Assembly (NCBI GenBank): GCA_034926675.1
Contig: JAYFQW010000003.1
Span: 1-64,000, forward strand
Reading direction: 5' to 3'
Origin: Clostridia bacterium
Lineage (GTDB): Bacteria; Bacillota; DTU025
Length of the DNA stretch: 64,000 bases
Shown: positions 49,947 to 58,661 of the stretch, piece after piece
Numbering within the stretch: the first letter of the stretch is position 1
Layout: each line of letters starts with the position of its first letter
The notes under the pieces: generated by a model
Told to the model about the DNA's origin: nothing
The model's database searches: none
What the model saw: the letters and a program-made list of their open reading frames with translations, nothing else
Made by a program: the position numbers and the translations under genes

Positions 49947-52634
49947 CTATAGATACCCACTTCGTACGAGTGTTTCCTTTGCGGACTCTGTGTCTTCATG
50001 AGCCACCATCACTACCGGCCCTGTGCATCCCATTCCGGTGGACGCGTAGATTCCCGCGGCCCAAAGCGCCTGCACAGCCTCATCGAGCTGCAGAATGTCG
50101 ACGCCGGTGATCTCGTGAGTGGTTACCTTCGTCGGCGGCGCCGCTGCCTCAGCATGCGCGCTGCCATCGGCCCCAGCAGATGCAGCGCAGCCGGCCTCTG
50201 CCTTTGCTTTATCTGTTCCAGTAACAGCAGGCCACCCAGCCCCACGTGCCGCAGCGAACTCCGCCGCGGCCACCTCGCGCAAGCGCCCGTTTACCAGATC
50301 AGCAGCGTATCGGATCGCCGCGGCCACCACCGGAGCGCCTGATGCGCGAGAGAGGATCATGATGATCCTGTTGTACCCCTCGCCAACTCCAGGACCATAA
50401 CCGTACCCCGATGCCTCGTAGTCACCGCCTGTGGTGAATGCTGAGAAGATCTTCATGAGCAGGTTTCCCGTGAGAGTGTCGCAGACCATCACATCTGGAG
50501 ACCCCATGAGGAGATCGTTTCCGCGCATCACTGCTCCGCCGTCAGATCTTGCGGATCCCGCGAACGAGACGGCATACCCCGCCTCCGCGAGCCTCCGCAA
50601 TCCCCGCTCTACCTGCCTCGCTCCGTCCACATTGAGAATGCCCACAGTCGGCTCAGCCACTCCGCAGGCCTTAGCAGCGGCAACACCATACACCGCGTTC
50701 TTGATCATGTTCTCCACCCTGTCAGTGCCCGATGTGCCGGTTGTGGTGGCGATGAACATCTCCCGGCCCCTGCCTGGAGTCACAACGCGCCCTACCGTGG
50801 ATACGCCTATCGGGAAACTGTAGTGCATGGTGACACACGCGTCGATCTCCCCGGAATCCAGCAACTCCTCCATACGGCGGTGCTGCTCGTGCTCGTCGGC
50901 CGCGCAGTGCGCACCCCGGGGCCCGATGAGCACGACCTCAAGATCCGAGCATGACTTCGCCGCAAGCTCGGCGCCGCGGATGATCTCCTCGGGTCCATGT
51001 TCAGAGCCTAGCACTGTAAGCCCTATGCGCGGCTTACGGGCCGCATGTCCTGGTCCGAACCCGGCTTCGAGTCCGAGTCTGGGTCCGAGTCCGCGCCCGG
51101 GTCCGAGTTCGAGCCCGGTTCCGACTCCGGGTCCGGCGGCGCCGCCTCCGCAGCAGCCCGTCGTATGTCCTGCCTCGGCCGCTCCCGAATCCCCAGGGTT
51201 CGGCTCCAGTAAGAATGATACTCCATCGAACAGGTTGGTCATGCGCCCAAGGAACAGCGAACCCTTGCCGATGATCTGTGCGCGCCGCATCCTTCCGGCC
51301 ATGAGTTCCTCTCTGAAGTATCCGATTAGTGGTACGCCTGACGGAATGTGCCCCTGTGTGGGTGCGAACCCGGGCAGACTTTTGGCCTCCACGAACGCGT
51401 TTATGTCGGTACGTGCGATTTCGCCCTTCTTCACAGCAAGGGCAGCTATCATCTTGACGTTGGCCTTGGGCACATCGCCAGCCCCTGCAGGCTCGGTGAT
51501 CTCAGGGTTCTGCATCTCAGGAGAGTACTTGTCCACGTCCGAAAGCTTGAGCCCTACCCTCTCCAAAGGCTCAACCACAATTGCGGTCATAACGGCCTGC
51601 GGAGATGAGCCTGAGCCTATGGTGTGTCTACCCACAGCGTCAGTCCGGATGATAGGGCTGACGCCATCGTTTGCCGAAACCAGAACCGCGAACGCTCCCA
51701 GCACATCCTCGAGAATCGGCAACCCCTTATTCACGTGGTCTCGCCCGTTCATCCCCAGTTTGGCCGTGGCGCCGCCGGCGACCACCGCCACATTGCGGAA
51801 CACGCCCGCCTTCACAAGCGATGCAGCGTTGACCAGTGCATGGGAAGGCGCTGCGCAGAACCCGCGCACATCGCATCCAGTGGCATTCACACATCCGGCC
51901 ATCTCGCCCACTGCTTTGGCGAAGTTGCCGCCGCCGCGCTGGTTCATGTCTCCACACGCTTCCTCAGAGCACTCGATGATGTAGTCGATCTCCCCGGCAT
52001 CGATACCCATGTTGTGAATGAGGCGCCTGAGAGCCAGTACACCGGAGGCCTTGGCCGCAAGATTCTCCATCATCACATGGGACGACAGGTTCCGATCCCG
52101 CTCATGGGCTGCCCTCACACACCCCACGAGCCGCCCCGCGCTGTACAGAGGCTCAGCATGGGCATCGCGAACCAGGTGCTCGATCTCCTCAGTCGGCGCG
52201 CCGCTCCCGAGCCTGGCTGAATCGCTCTCTCGCCACACAGGGCTCGCCGCCATCGCGGCGGCAATGCCCTTCGCGAAGCTCTCCTCCAGTGCCACCAGGT
52301 CAAAACTGTCCACAATCCTCATCAGGCCGTAGAACTCGTCCTCCGGCAGCACCTCGCCGTACCTGCCGACTCGCTTCGCGCCTTCCAGGGGTTTGCCGTG
52401 CCAGGGCCGCGCAATGCCTGCGAGTTCAGCCGGGGTGATGTTTCCAATATAGGCCTGGTTCGGGGGATAACTCATGCACTGTTCATATGTGCGAAGATGT
52501 TTAGGCAGTTCCTTAAGGTATTCAGAATCCGGGTTGGCCTCTCGCTCCATCGTTTGGGTTGTTCCCATCTCGAGGAGCAGAGATGGGGCATGAACAAGGG
52601 CGTAGCTAACGCCACGAATGACGGGGTAGTCCAT
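49947..52634 (-). CDS. grdCD: Glycine/sarcosine/betaine reductase component C, fused beta and alpha subunits (GrdC-GrdD)
   Basis: An 895-residue protein. Residues 1 to about 510 match GrdC (FabH-like; MDYPVIRGVSYALVHAPSLL, CGDMNQRGGGNFAKAVGE). Residues from about 545 match GrdD (PlsX-like; starting KPRIGLTVLGSEHGPEE), whose conserved Cys is in GIYASTGMGCTGPVVM. A Gly/Pro-rich linker joins them. Component C turns the carboxymethyl-selenoether on GrdA into acetyl phosphate. The two are normally separate proteins. ATG at 52634 has AGGAGG six bases upstream. Another low-complexity stretch lies in the GrdD half before the last 60 residues. Confidence 0.93.
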   Translation of the reverse strand: MDYPVIRGVSYALVHAPSLLLEMGTTQTMEREANPDSEYLKELPKHLRTYEQCMSYPPNQAYIGNITPAELAGIARPWHGKPLEGAKRVGRYGEVLPEDEFYGLMRIVDSFDLVALEESFAKGIAAAMAASPVWRESDSARLGSGAPTEEIEHLVRDAHAEPLYSAGRLVGCVRAAHERDRNLSSHVMMENLAAKASGVLALRRLIHNMGIDAGEIDYIIECSEEACGDMNQRGGGNFAKAVGEMAGCVNATGCDVRGFCAAPSHALVNAASLVKAGVFRNVAVVAGGATAKLGMNGRDHVNKGLPILEDVLGAFAVLVSANDGVSPIIRTDAVGRHTIGSGSSPQAVMTAIVVEPLERVGLKLSDVDKYSPEMQNPEITEPAGAGDVPKANVKMIAALAVKKGEIARTDINAFVEAKSLPGFAPTQGHIPSGVPLIGYFREELMAGRMRRAQIIGKGSLFLGRMTNLFDGVSFLLEPNPGDSGAAEAGHTTGCCGGGAAGPGVGTGLELGPGRGLGPRLGLEAGFGPGHAARKPRIGLTVLGSEHGPEEIIRGAELAAKSCSDLEVVLIGPRGAHCAADEHEQHRRMEELLDSGEIDACVTMHYSFPIGVSTVGRVVTPGRGREMFIATTTGTSGTDRVENMIKNAVYGVAAAKACGVAEPTVGILNVDGARQVERGLRRLAEAGYAVSFAGSARSDGGAVMRGNDLLMGSPDVMVCDTLTGNLLMKIFSAFTTGGDYEASGYGYGPGVGEGYNRIIMILSRASGAPVVAAAIRYAADLVNGRLREVAAAEFAAARGAGWPAVTGTDKAKAEAGCAASAGADGSAHAEAAAPPTKVTTHEITGVDILQLDEAVQALWAAGIYASTGMGCTGPVVMVAHEDTESAKETLVRSGYL

Positions 52635-52762
52635 CCAGACACCTCCTGACGCATCTTTGACGATGGGTCCCGGCACATAGCGCCACCCCATGCCGCATGC
52701 ATTATGCAGCATGCAGAACAGAGCCTGGCGCTTGCGCCGGGACCCCCGACTCGCTCTTAAGT

Positions 52763-54073
52763 CTACTTCTCGAAGACGGTCTGGTCCTCCACTTCGGTCT
52801 GGAGAGCCCTAAGCGCCCTCTCAACCAGACCACGGCGGAGTCGCTTCTCATCTTCAGGTGTAAGCGATGGATTGCCCAGCGGGTGCGGAATCGCAACTGT
52901 AGGCACTATCCGGTTCGCCCCAACCGTAATGGAGATGGGGACCACGGTGCACATGTGCACGACTGGGAGCCCCGCGCGCTCTATTTCTTTGACCATCGTT
53001 GCACCGCAACGTGTGCAAGTGCCTCAGGTGCTGGTTAGGATGACGCCCTGGACTCCGGCCTCAACCAGTTCCTTTGCGATGGCCGCAGCGTACTTCTTCG
53101 CGTTTGCCACAGAAGTGCCGTTGCCAACCGTTGCGTAGTAGTAACGATGAAGCTTACCGATAACGCCTTCGCGCTCCAGGTCTCTCATGACATCCACTGG
53201 CAGAACCCGGTTTGGCGCGGCATTGGCATACACCGGGTCGTAGCCTCCGTGGGCGGTCTGATGGCTCTGATCGGTAAGGGTGCTGATCCCCTCAAGGTCG
53301 TACTTCCCGTACTTCGAAGCCGAGGAGGACTCAATGTGATCGGGGTTGCCCTTCGGCACGATCCCGCCCGAGGTAACCAGAGCGATAGTGGCATGGGCCA
53401 TGTCCTTGATCGCCGCGTTGGGATGCACCCGGTCGAAATGGGGCATCGCATACTCGGTTTCGAAGGAATCGCCCATGAGCTTCTTGACTAGCATATCCAC
53501 GGCGCGCTTCGATCCCCGCTCAGTGGCGAAGTAGTTCTGCCTTATGCCACGGCTGAGGTAACCATCGGTCGCAGGATTCGTGGGCTCCCCATGAACCAGC
53601 TTGCGCGCGAGCGCGGCCATCTTAGGGACGGCAGTGCGCATTCCGGCCGCGCTGTCGCCGGTTTGAACGATGTAGGCCTGCTTGCGGAACATGTCAACAC
53701 CGGGGTTCTCCTGATACATTCCGGTGACCACCGGAATCTGGAGTTTCTCCGCAACTGCTGCGCACACTGCGCCGCAGGCTACGCCGTAACGTCCCGCGTT
53801 GAAGGCAGGGCCGGCAATGAGCAGGTCGGGTTCGTACTTCTGGATGAGAGCAACCACCTCAGCTGTGGCCGTCTCCATGTTCTCGCCGAAATACGTGTCG
53901 CCGCAGATGACTGTCCCGACGATTTCCGCCTGATCCCACAGGGCCGCGGCAAACGCCATTCCGGGGCCTACGAGGCCTGCCTTGTCAAAAGGACGGATTC
54001 CAGCCTTGTCTTCTCCCCCAATCTGCCCGAAAAACTGGTTGAGGTAGTGGACTATCCGCACTTTCTTGGTCAT
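52763..54073 (-). CDS. grdB: Glycine reductase component B gamma subunit, selenoprotein GrdB
   Basis: GrdB (436 residues including selenocysteine) binds glycine with the pyruvoyl subunit made from GrdE. The frame is interrupted only by TGA at 53024-53026, codon 350, giving LTST-Sec-GTCTRCG, the GrdB selenocysteine site. Continuity of family sequence across it shows that it is not a frameshift. The N terminus is MTKKVRIVHYLNQFFGQIGGEDK. Expression needs SelB, tRNA-Sec and SelA/SelD, none of which are in the window. Confidence 0.95.
52999..53026 (-). promoter_or_regulatory. Possible SECIS hairpin of grdB
   Basis: Five bases after the UGA codon the mRNA can fold TTGCAC with GTGCAA around an 8-base loop (52999-53018). 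Bacterial SECIS elements lie directly after UGA. The stem is short, so this is a suggestion. Confidence 0.4.
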
Positions 54074-54115
54074 TACGCTCTCCCCCCCTGGGAGAAGCTA
54101 GCCCAACTCGCCGTC

Positions 54116-54583
54116 CTAGTACTTGCTGTACTGCTGGCGGATTGTGCTAACCTCCTTCTTGATGGCATCTACGTCGAGAACCATCTCCATCATGCTCACT
54201 TGGGCTTCCCACACTGCGGGGTCAATCTCTGCCTTGATCTCGTCCTCCAGAATGTGCCATACGCTCAGTCCCAACTGGACTCCCGCTAACGGACCTGCAT
54301 AGGTCGGGTCTCCGTTGCTCACAGTCTCCGCTGTGAGGCCTGACGCTTCCGCCTCGGCCCCTCCAAGCACGATGACTATGTTCTCTGGCCCGTACTTCTC
54401 GGCCAGTTCTTTAACCCGCCTCTGGTTCTCTAGGTCCATTGCGCCGGCGGCCGTTCAGACAAAGCACTCGCTGACGGAGAAGATAATCTCGCCACCAGCC
54501 GACTTGACGCACTCATCTATGGCGCCGCCAGGTATACCATCGCGGTCGCCCAGGGCTACGATCTTCTTACCCTTGAGGATCAA
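54116..54583 (-). CDS. grdA: Glycine reductase protein A, selenoprotein GrdA
   Basis: GrdA (155 residues) is the small selenoprotein that carries the carboxymethyl group between components B and C and is reduced by thioredoxin. TGA at 54455-54457 encodes selenocysteine in SECFV[14 protein letters not shown]. The C-terminal [17 protein letters not shown] and [11 protein letters not shown] are typical. TTG at 54583 (AGGAG nine bases upstream) puts Sec at residue 43, as in known GrdA; ATG at 54592 is possible but touches the ribosome site. Confidence 0.95.
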
Positions 54584-54624
54584 TTGCGGCATCTCCTTTC
54601 CCGTGTAATGTGAAGTTGCTGCTG

Positions 54625-55911
54625 CTACGCCTCGCGAGCGGAAAGCTCCGAGAAGCCAAGCTCGCAAGTAGCGCCGGTGATAACCTGGATCTCAGCGGTA
54701 ATGGACCCATGGGCTGCGAGGGATCCGTTCCAGCCGCCCGCTATGGTGTCGGCCGCGTCTGGATGGCCGATGACTTTCTTCATAGGAGGCAGGACGATCA
54801 CTTCGTTGGCATTCCCCGCCGTCACGACAGCGTCTGCCAGGGGGTTCGCATCAGCCAATGACTGCGATGCGCCATCCCGGCCAGCATACTCGTCGGTAAC
54901 GAGAACGGTCTTGATGCCCTTCTTCTCCAGCTTCACGCAGTTCATGATGAGGTCGGCATCGGGGTTTCCGAAGCCCTCCTCCGACACGATGGCTGCGTCG
55001 GCCCCGAGCATCTCAACGAGCTTCGACGCGAAGTTCGAGGAGCGCTCCTTGTCGGCCAGAGTCACGTTCTCGTTGGTGACCACCACGCCGATGAAGTTGA
55101 TGTCCTTCCCATGCCTGGCAAGGAGATCATGGATGACTGGCGAGTTCTGGTGATGGTAGGTAGTGTTCTTGTCGCACGCAGAGACGCAATTCCCGGAGAC
55201 TATGGCGCCGTCCATCACCTCAGTTGGGTAGATCAACGTGGGCAGAGTGCGCTTGGCATCGATGCCATACACGTAGGTGTCGTGCAACAGCCCCTGGCTC
55301 TGGAGCATGTATACATACACTACCTTCGGCAGACCCGGGAAGGCCTTGACTTGATCGAGAAGAGGCATAACCTCGAACGACTCGATCTCATCCGGCTCTA
55401 CAACCCGACCGGCCTCGCCGATGAACGTTGCGATCTTCAGCCCTGCCATGCGGACGACGGCCTCATGCTCGTGCTGGGGCAGGCCCGGCGCAGGTTCGCA
55501 CACGACCACCACGTTGTTGAGCTTTGAAAACGGAGTGTACGCGGCGCCAGGGCCGCTCATGTCGATGATGCCCTCCTGGAACCCGACGATCCGGCCGGTG
55601 GTGATCACGGCTGCGCCGGAAAGCACATGAGTGCGGCCATTGCCGACCATCTCGACCTTGCTCACCATTCCTGGGAACACGCCGCCAGTCCCGGAGACCT
55701 TGACTCGAGGTTCGATTACGTCCTTCACAGGGATGATGCGGATTTCCTCCCCGGGGCGGGCAAGCTCGACCTTGACATCGACGATCCTCTCATCCTCGCG
55801 GGCGATCGCCTCGATTGCGGCCTTGTCCACGTAGAGGACACCGTTCTCCACCTTGGTGACAGGTCCGAACTGAACGTCTTTGATGCGTATCTTGCCAAGT
55901 TCTAACCGCAT
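54625..55911 (-). CDS. grdE: Glycine reductase component B precursor GrdE
   Basis: GrdE (428 residues) is a proprotein that is cleaved to two subunits. The Cys of GNCVSACDKNTTYHHQN, residue 242, becomes the pyruvoyl group that binds the amino group of glycine. ATG at 55911 has GGAGGTG seven bases upstream and places the Cys at 242, as in characterised proteins. It follows trxA by 24 bases. Confidence 0.95.
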   Translation of the reverse strand: MRLELGKIRIKDVQFGPVTKVENGVLYVDKAAIEAIAREDERIVDVKVELARPGEEIRIIPVKDVIEPRVKVSGTGGVFPGMVSKVEMVGNGRTHVLSGAAVITTGRIVGFQEGIIDMSGPGAAYTPFSKLNNVVVVCEPAPGLPQHEHEAVVRMAGLKIATFIGEAGRVVEPDEIESFEVMPLLDQVKAFPGLPKVVYVYMLQSQGLLHDTYVYGIDAKRTLPTLIYPTEVMDGAIVSGNCVSACDKNTTYHHQNSPVIHDLLARHGKDINFIGVVVTNENVTLADKERSSNFASKLVEMLGADAAIVSEEGFGNPDADLIMNCVKLEKKGIKTVLVTDEYAGRDGASQSLADANPLADAVVTAGNANEVIVLPPMKKVIGHPDAADTIAGGWNGSLAAHGSITAEIQVITGATCELGFSELSAREA

Positions 55912-55935
55912 TTGTCTCACCTCCAGAGCAGTCAC

Positions 55936-56253
55936 TCAGATCTGCTCCTTGATCATCGCCTCGATGTTGGCGACAGTCGCATCGTCCTTCGTCAACTCCG
56001 CGATCTTCTCACCATTCCTGTACATGCAGATCGTGGGAAGACCCAGCACCCTCTGGCCAATGGCCAGCCTGCGATTTTCCAAGACATTGAGCTTGCAGAA
56101 CTTGATCTGTTTGCCATACTTCTCGGACAGCGCCTCAACCTCAGGAACCAGAGCCATGCATGGCTCGCACTTAGTGCTCCAGAAGTCCACAAGCACAGGG
56201 CCGGGAATCTGCAGCACCTCAGCTTCGAAAGTCTCCTTATTGACCTCAAGCAT
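55936..56253 (-). CDS. trxA: Thioredoxin of the glycine reductase system
   Basis: A 105-residue thioredoxin with active site Cys29-Glu-Pro-Cys32 (WSTKCEPC), unlike the common WCGPC. The cis-Pro is in GLPTICMY. It passes electrons from TrxB to the selenoprotein GrdA. Non-standard active sites are also known in thioredoxins of amino-acid-fermenting clostridia. ATG at 56253 has GGAGG eight bases upstream. Confidence 0.93.
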   Translation of the reverse strand: MLEVNKETFEAEVLQIPGPVLVDFWSTKCEPCMALVPEVEALSEKYGKQIKFCKLNVLENRRLAIGQRVLGLPTICMYRNGEKIAELTKDDATVANIEAMIKEQI

Positions 56254-56336
56254 CTCATTCACCTCCTTTGCAGTGACGCTAGAAGAATCCCACAGCTAGT
56301 CGCCATAGCTGCGCGCCACAATCACTCGCTGCAGCC

Positions 56337-56371
56337 ATTCGCCACCGCTATTCGCCACCGCTATTCGCCAC
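56337..56371. repeat. 13-base tandem repeat at the trxB end
   Basis: ATTCGCCACCGCT occurs twice and a third partial copy overlaps the trxB stop codon. The core ATTCGCCAC also appears (reversed) in the 49361-49394 repeat. Confidence 0.75.
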
Positions 56372-57602
56372 AACTGCGCATTATGCTCGCTACCTTCGAC
56401 TCGAGCTCCGGCCCTGCCGCCGCTTCCGCGACCTTCTCAATCAGGCGCCCCCTATGGAAGAAGGCCAGGGCTGGTGCTGCGGTGATGCCGTAACGCTTAG
56501 CGACACGCTGATTCTTGTAGATGTCGATCTTAACCAGCACGAGCTTATCCGCATTTGCCTCCGCGATCTTCTCAATGGCAGGCATCAGCTCGAGGGAAGC
56601 CGGAGATGTAGGACTCCAGAAGGTGACCAGCACCGGAAGCTCGGGCTCCAGAACCATCTCGCGGAAGCCCTCTTCCTCGTGGATGTACTTCTCGGCGGCT
56701 ATTGCAGCAGCGGCGCCGTCGCCGGCGGCCGTCACTACCTGCCTGATGAACTTCACCCTGGCATCGCCGGCGCAGTATACGCCGTCAACTGAGGTTTCGA
56801 GCATGTCATCAGCGATTACATAGCCGCGCTGGTCCATTTCGACCACACCGCGGAGAAACTCGGTCTTGGGCACGGTTCCGACGAACATGAACACCCCGTT
56901 GGTCTCGATCTCCATCATCTCGTTGGTCTTGATGTTCTTGACGACGACTGTTTCCACGATCCCGTCGCCGCGGATCTCGGCCAGGACTGAGTTCCATACC
57001 CACTTCAGCTTGGGATTCTTGAACGCTCGCTCCCGAATGATGGCGGTAGCGTCGAGAACTCCTTCGTCGTGGACCACGATGATTGTAGCCGAATTCACGA
57101 ATTTGGTGAGGTACATCGCCTCTTGCAGAGCAGAGTCGCCGTTGCCCACGATGACCACGTCGAGGTCGGTGAAGAAATCCGCATCACACGTCGCACAGTA
57201 GGAAACGCCCTTCCCACGCAGCTCCCGCTCGCCTGGAACACCCAGCATACGCGGCTCGGCGCCAGGCGCGACGATGACTGCCTTCGCGATGTAATCGTTG
57301 CCCTTGCGGGTCCGGATCAGCTTACGCTCTGGCGTGAACTCCACGGAGGCGACATCCTCTTTCAGGATCTCGGCCCCGAACTCCTGTGCGTGCTCGGCGA
57401 AGAGCTCCATGAGCTTCGGTCCGCTCATACCCTTGGCGAACCCAGGGTAGTTCTCCATCGACTCTGTTGTGCTGGCCTGCCCGCCCGGCCGTCCCTTCTC
57501 CAGCACAACAGTTGTGAGCCTGGCGCGTGAAGCGTAGATTGCGGCCGAAAGGCCTGCGGGTCCGCCTCCGACGATGGCGACGTCAACTTCTCTAGTGGCC
57601 AT
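56361..57602 (-). CDS. trxB: Thioredoxin reductase with C-terminal redox-dead thioredoxin domain
   Basis: A 413-residue protein. Residues 1-310 are a complete thioredoxin reductase: FAD motif VGGGPAGLSA, redox site C136-A-T-C139, NADPH motif VGNGDSALQE and AGDARVKFIRQVVTAAGDG. Residues about 312-413 form a thioredoxin fold with the active-site loop FWSPTSPAS: both Cys positions are Ser (333 and 336), while the cis-Pro (TAAPALAFF) is kept. Usual TrxB proteins end near residue 310. It follows grdX directly. The extra domain may dock TrxA or GrdA; this is inference. Confidence 0.93.
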   Translation of the reverse strand: MATREVDVAIVGGGPAGLSAAIYASRARLTTVVLEKGRPGGQASTTESMENYPGFAKGMSGPKLMELFAEHAQEFGAEILKEDVASVEFTPERKLIRTRKGNDYIAKAVIVAPGAEPRMLGVPGERELRGKGVSYCATCDADFFTDLDVVIVGNGDSALQEAMYLTKFVNSATIIVVHDEGVLDATAIIRERAFKNPKLKWVWNSVLAEIRGDGIVETVVVKNIKTNEMMEIETNGVFMFVGTVPKTEFLRGVVEMDQRGYVIADDMLETSVDGVYCAGDARVKFIRQVVTAAGDGAAAAIAAEKYIHEEEGFREMVLEPELPVLVTFWSPTSPASLELMPAIEKIAEANADKLVLVKIDIYKNQRVAKRYGITAAPALAFFHRGRLIEKVAEAAAGPELESKVASIMRSCGE

Positions 57603-58106
57603 TTATCGCTGCCCCCTCATCTTGCCCTCATCAGCATCGTTCAGCTGTGTAAAAACGCGGTTCGGGATGTGTTGCGCTCCCAGACTCTCCACAGCACTCT
57701 GCATGAGCGTGAAATCGATTAGCTGGAAGTCGTCGTCGAGCCTTGCAGGCATCTGCGCGGCAACGGCAGTTGCGACGCTCTCCTTGGCCCGCGTCGTGTC
57801 GCCGCGGCGAGCGAACCTCGGAGGCCCGAGTCGCGCGGCAACTGATAGCGCCCCCTCGATCAGCCGGAGCGAGTCGTAGTCGACTGTGGCAGCAGGAACA
57901 TCCCCCACGACAATCGACCGATATGGTGTTTGGTTAGGCTTGACCGAACCGGCCAACGGGTGAGTGAGAAGGCAGTGGCAACGGTGGACAAGGTCTCTTG
58001 CCCTGAGAAAAACCTGATTAGCACTGCCGTCGATCCATTCAGTGCTCTCGGGCCACCGCGCAGCTACAGACGGGTTGTTTGTGATGATCCGATAGTGCAA
58101 CGGCAT
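57603..58106 (-). CDS. grdX: GrdX family protein
   Basis: GrdX is a small conserved protein of unknown function that opens glycine reductase operons. The match is in the first 115 residues, including CHCLLTHPLAGSVKPNQTPYRSIVV. At 167 residues it is some 40 longer than usual, with a C-terminal part (from about 120) of no recognised family. ATG at 58106 has GGAGG 11 bases upstream. It is the first gene after the riboswitch and ends at the base before the trxB ATG. Confidence 0.85.
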   Translation of the reverse strand: MPLHYRIITNNPSVAARWPESTEWIDGSANQVFLRARDLVHRCHCLLTHPLAGSVKPNQTPYRSIVVGDVPAATVDYDSLRLIEGALSVAARLGPPRFARRGDTTRAKESVATAVAAQMPARLDDDFQLIDFTLMQSAVESLGAQHIPNRVFTQLNDADEGKMRGQR

Positions 58107-58162
58107 GATCGTGAGCACCTCCATTACGCCGCGGAGTTAGTGTGAGCATCCTTGCGGAAAAT

Positions 58163-58215
58163 GAAAAAGGCAGAGAAAACAAGTACGGCAATGCAGATGC
58201 CGTATTGCTTCTCTG
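58163..58215 (-). terminator. Riboswitch-controlled terminator
   Basis: Outer stem CAGAGAA/TTCTCTG (58171-58177 with 58209-58215) and inner stem TACGGCA/TGCCGTA, followed on the minus strand by CCTTTTTC. It lies just after the second aptamer, whose last bases overlap the stem, so ligand binding can favour or prevent it. Confidence 0.8.
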
Positions 58216-58393
58216 TCCTTGGAACCTGAGAGATTTACTCCTTCGGTGCCCTCGCGAAGCTTTCCAGAGGCGCCGTCCAGTCGCGGTCCTTCTGCCTGAG
58301 AGTTTGTGGATACTGCCTCGGCTTGGCAGAGTACCTTTGCTCCTTCGGCGCCCACTACAGGCTACACGCCACTAATGAGACTCTCCCGCGACC
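58211..58393 (-). promoter_or_regulatory. Tandem glycine riboswitch
   Basis: Two consecutive glycine aptamers. The first (about 58280-58393) has a P1 stem GTCGCGG/CCGCGAC, GGCGCCGAAGGAGCAA and AACTCTCAGGCAGAAGGACCG. The second (about 58211-58278) has CTGGAAAGC, GCACCGAAGGAGTAAA and TCTCTCAGG...AAGGACAG. These are the conserved cores of the family. It controls the grd operon, which fits glycine being the substrate; in other bacteria glycine turns such operons on. Confidence 0.95.
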
Positions 58394-58422
58394 TTCCTCC
58401 GGCTAGCACTATTACACCTGCT

Positions 58423-58451
58423 AGTGTATTATCTCACAATACCAGTGTCAA
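58423..58451 (-). promoter_or_regulatory. Sigma-A promoter of the grd operon
   Basis: The minus strand reads TTGACA, 17 bases, TACACT. It lies about 30 bases before the riboswitch, so the whole operon from grdX to grdCD should start here. Confidence 0.85.
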
Positions 58452-58577
58452 GACGAAGGCATTCCCAATTCCCTCGGTATCTGCAAAAGGACCACAGGCT
58501 TGTTCCTGATTGCCATCGAAATTCGAGAAGGATTCGGACGCGGAGTGTGTAAAGTATTCGCGCAGTGTCTCGGCGCC

Positions 58578-58608
58578 CGGCCTGCCGCGGGGCCGCCGCG
58601 GCAGGCCG
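58578..58608. repeat. 13-bp perfect GC-rich hairpin upstream of the permease
   Basis: Arms 58578-58590 and 58596-58608 (CGGCCTGCCGCGG and its complement) around a 5-base loop. It lies in the gap between the divergent grd promoter and the permease gene. No T run follows; it may act as a barrier or in the leader RNA. Confidence 0.7.
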
Positions 58609-58661
58609 AGCCGTTGGATGCTCGGTGGTGCGCATCGCATACGGCGTGAAGGGGTGGATCC

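Noticed and set aside
52763-54073. grdB read as two ORFs separated by a stop, possible frameshift or pseudogene
   Set aside because: Frame and family similarity continue across the TGA, which sits at the known selenocysteine position; the same occurs in grdA.
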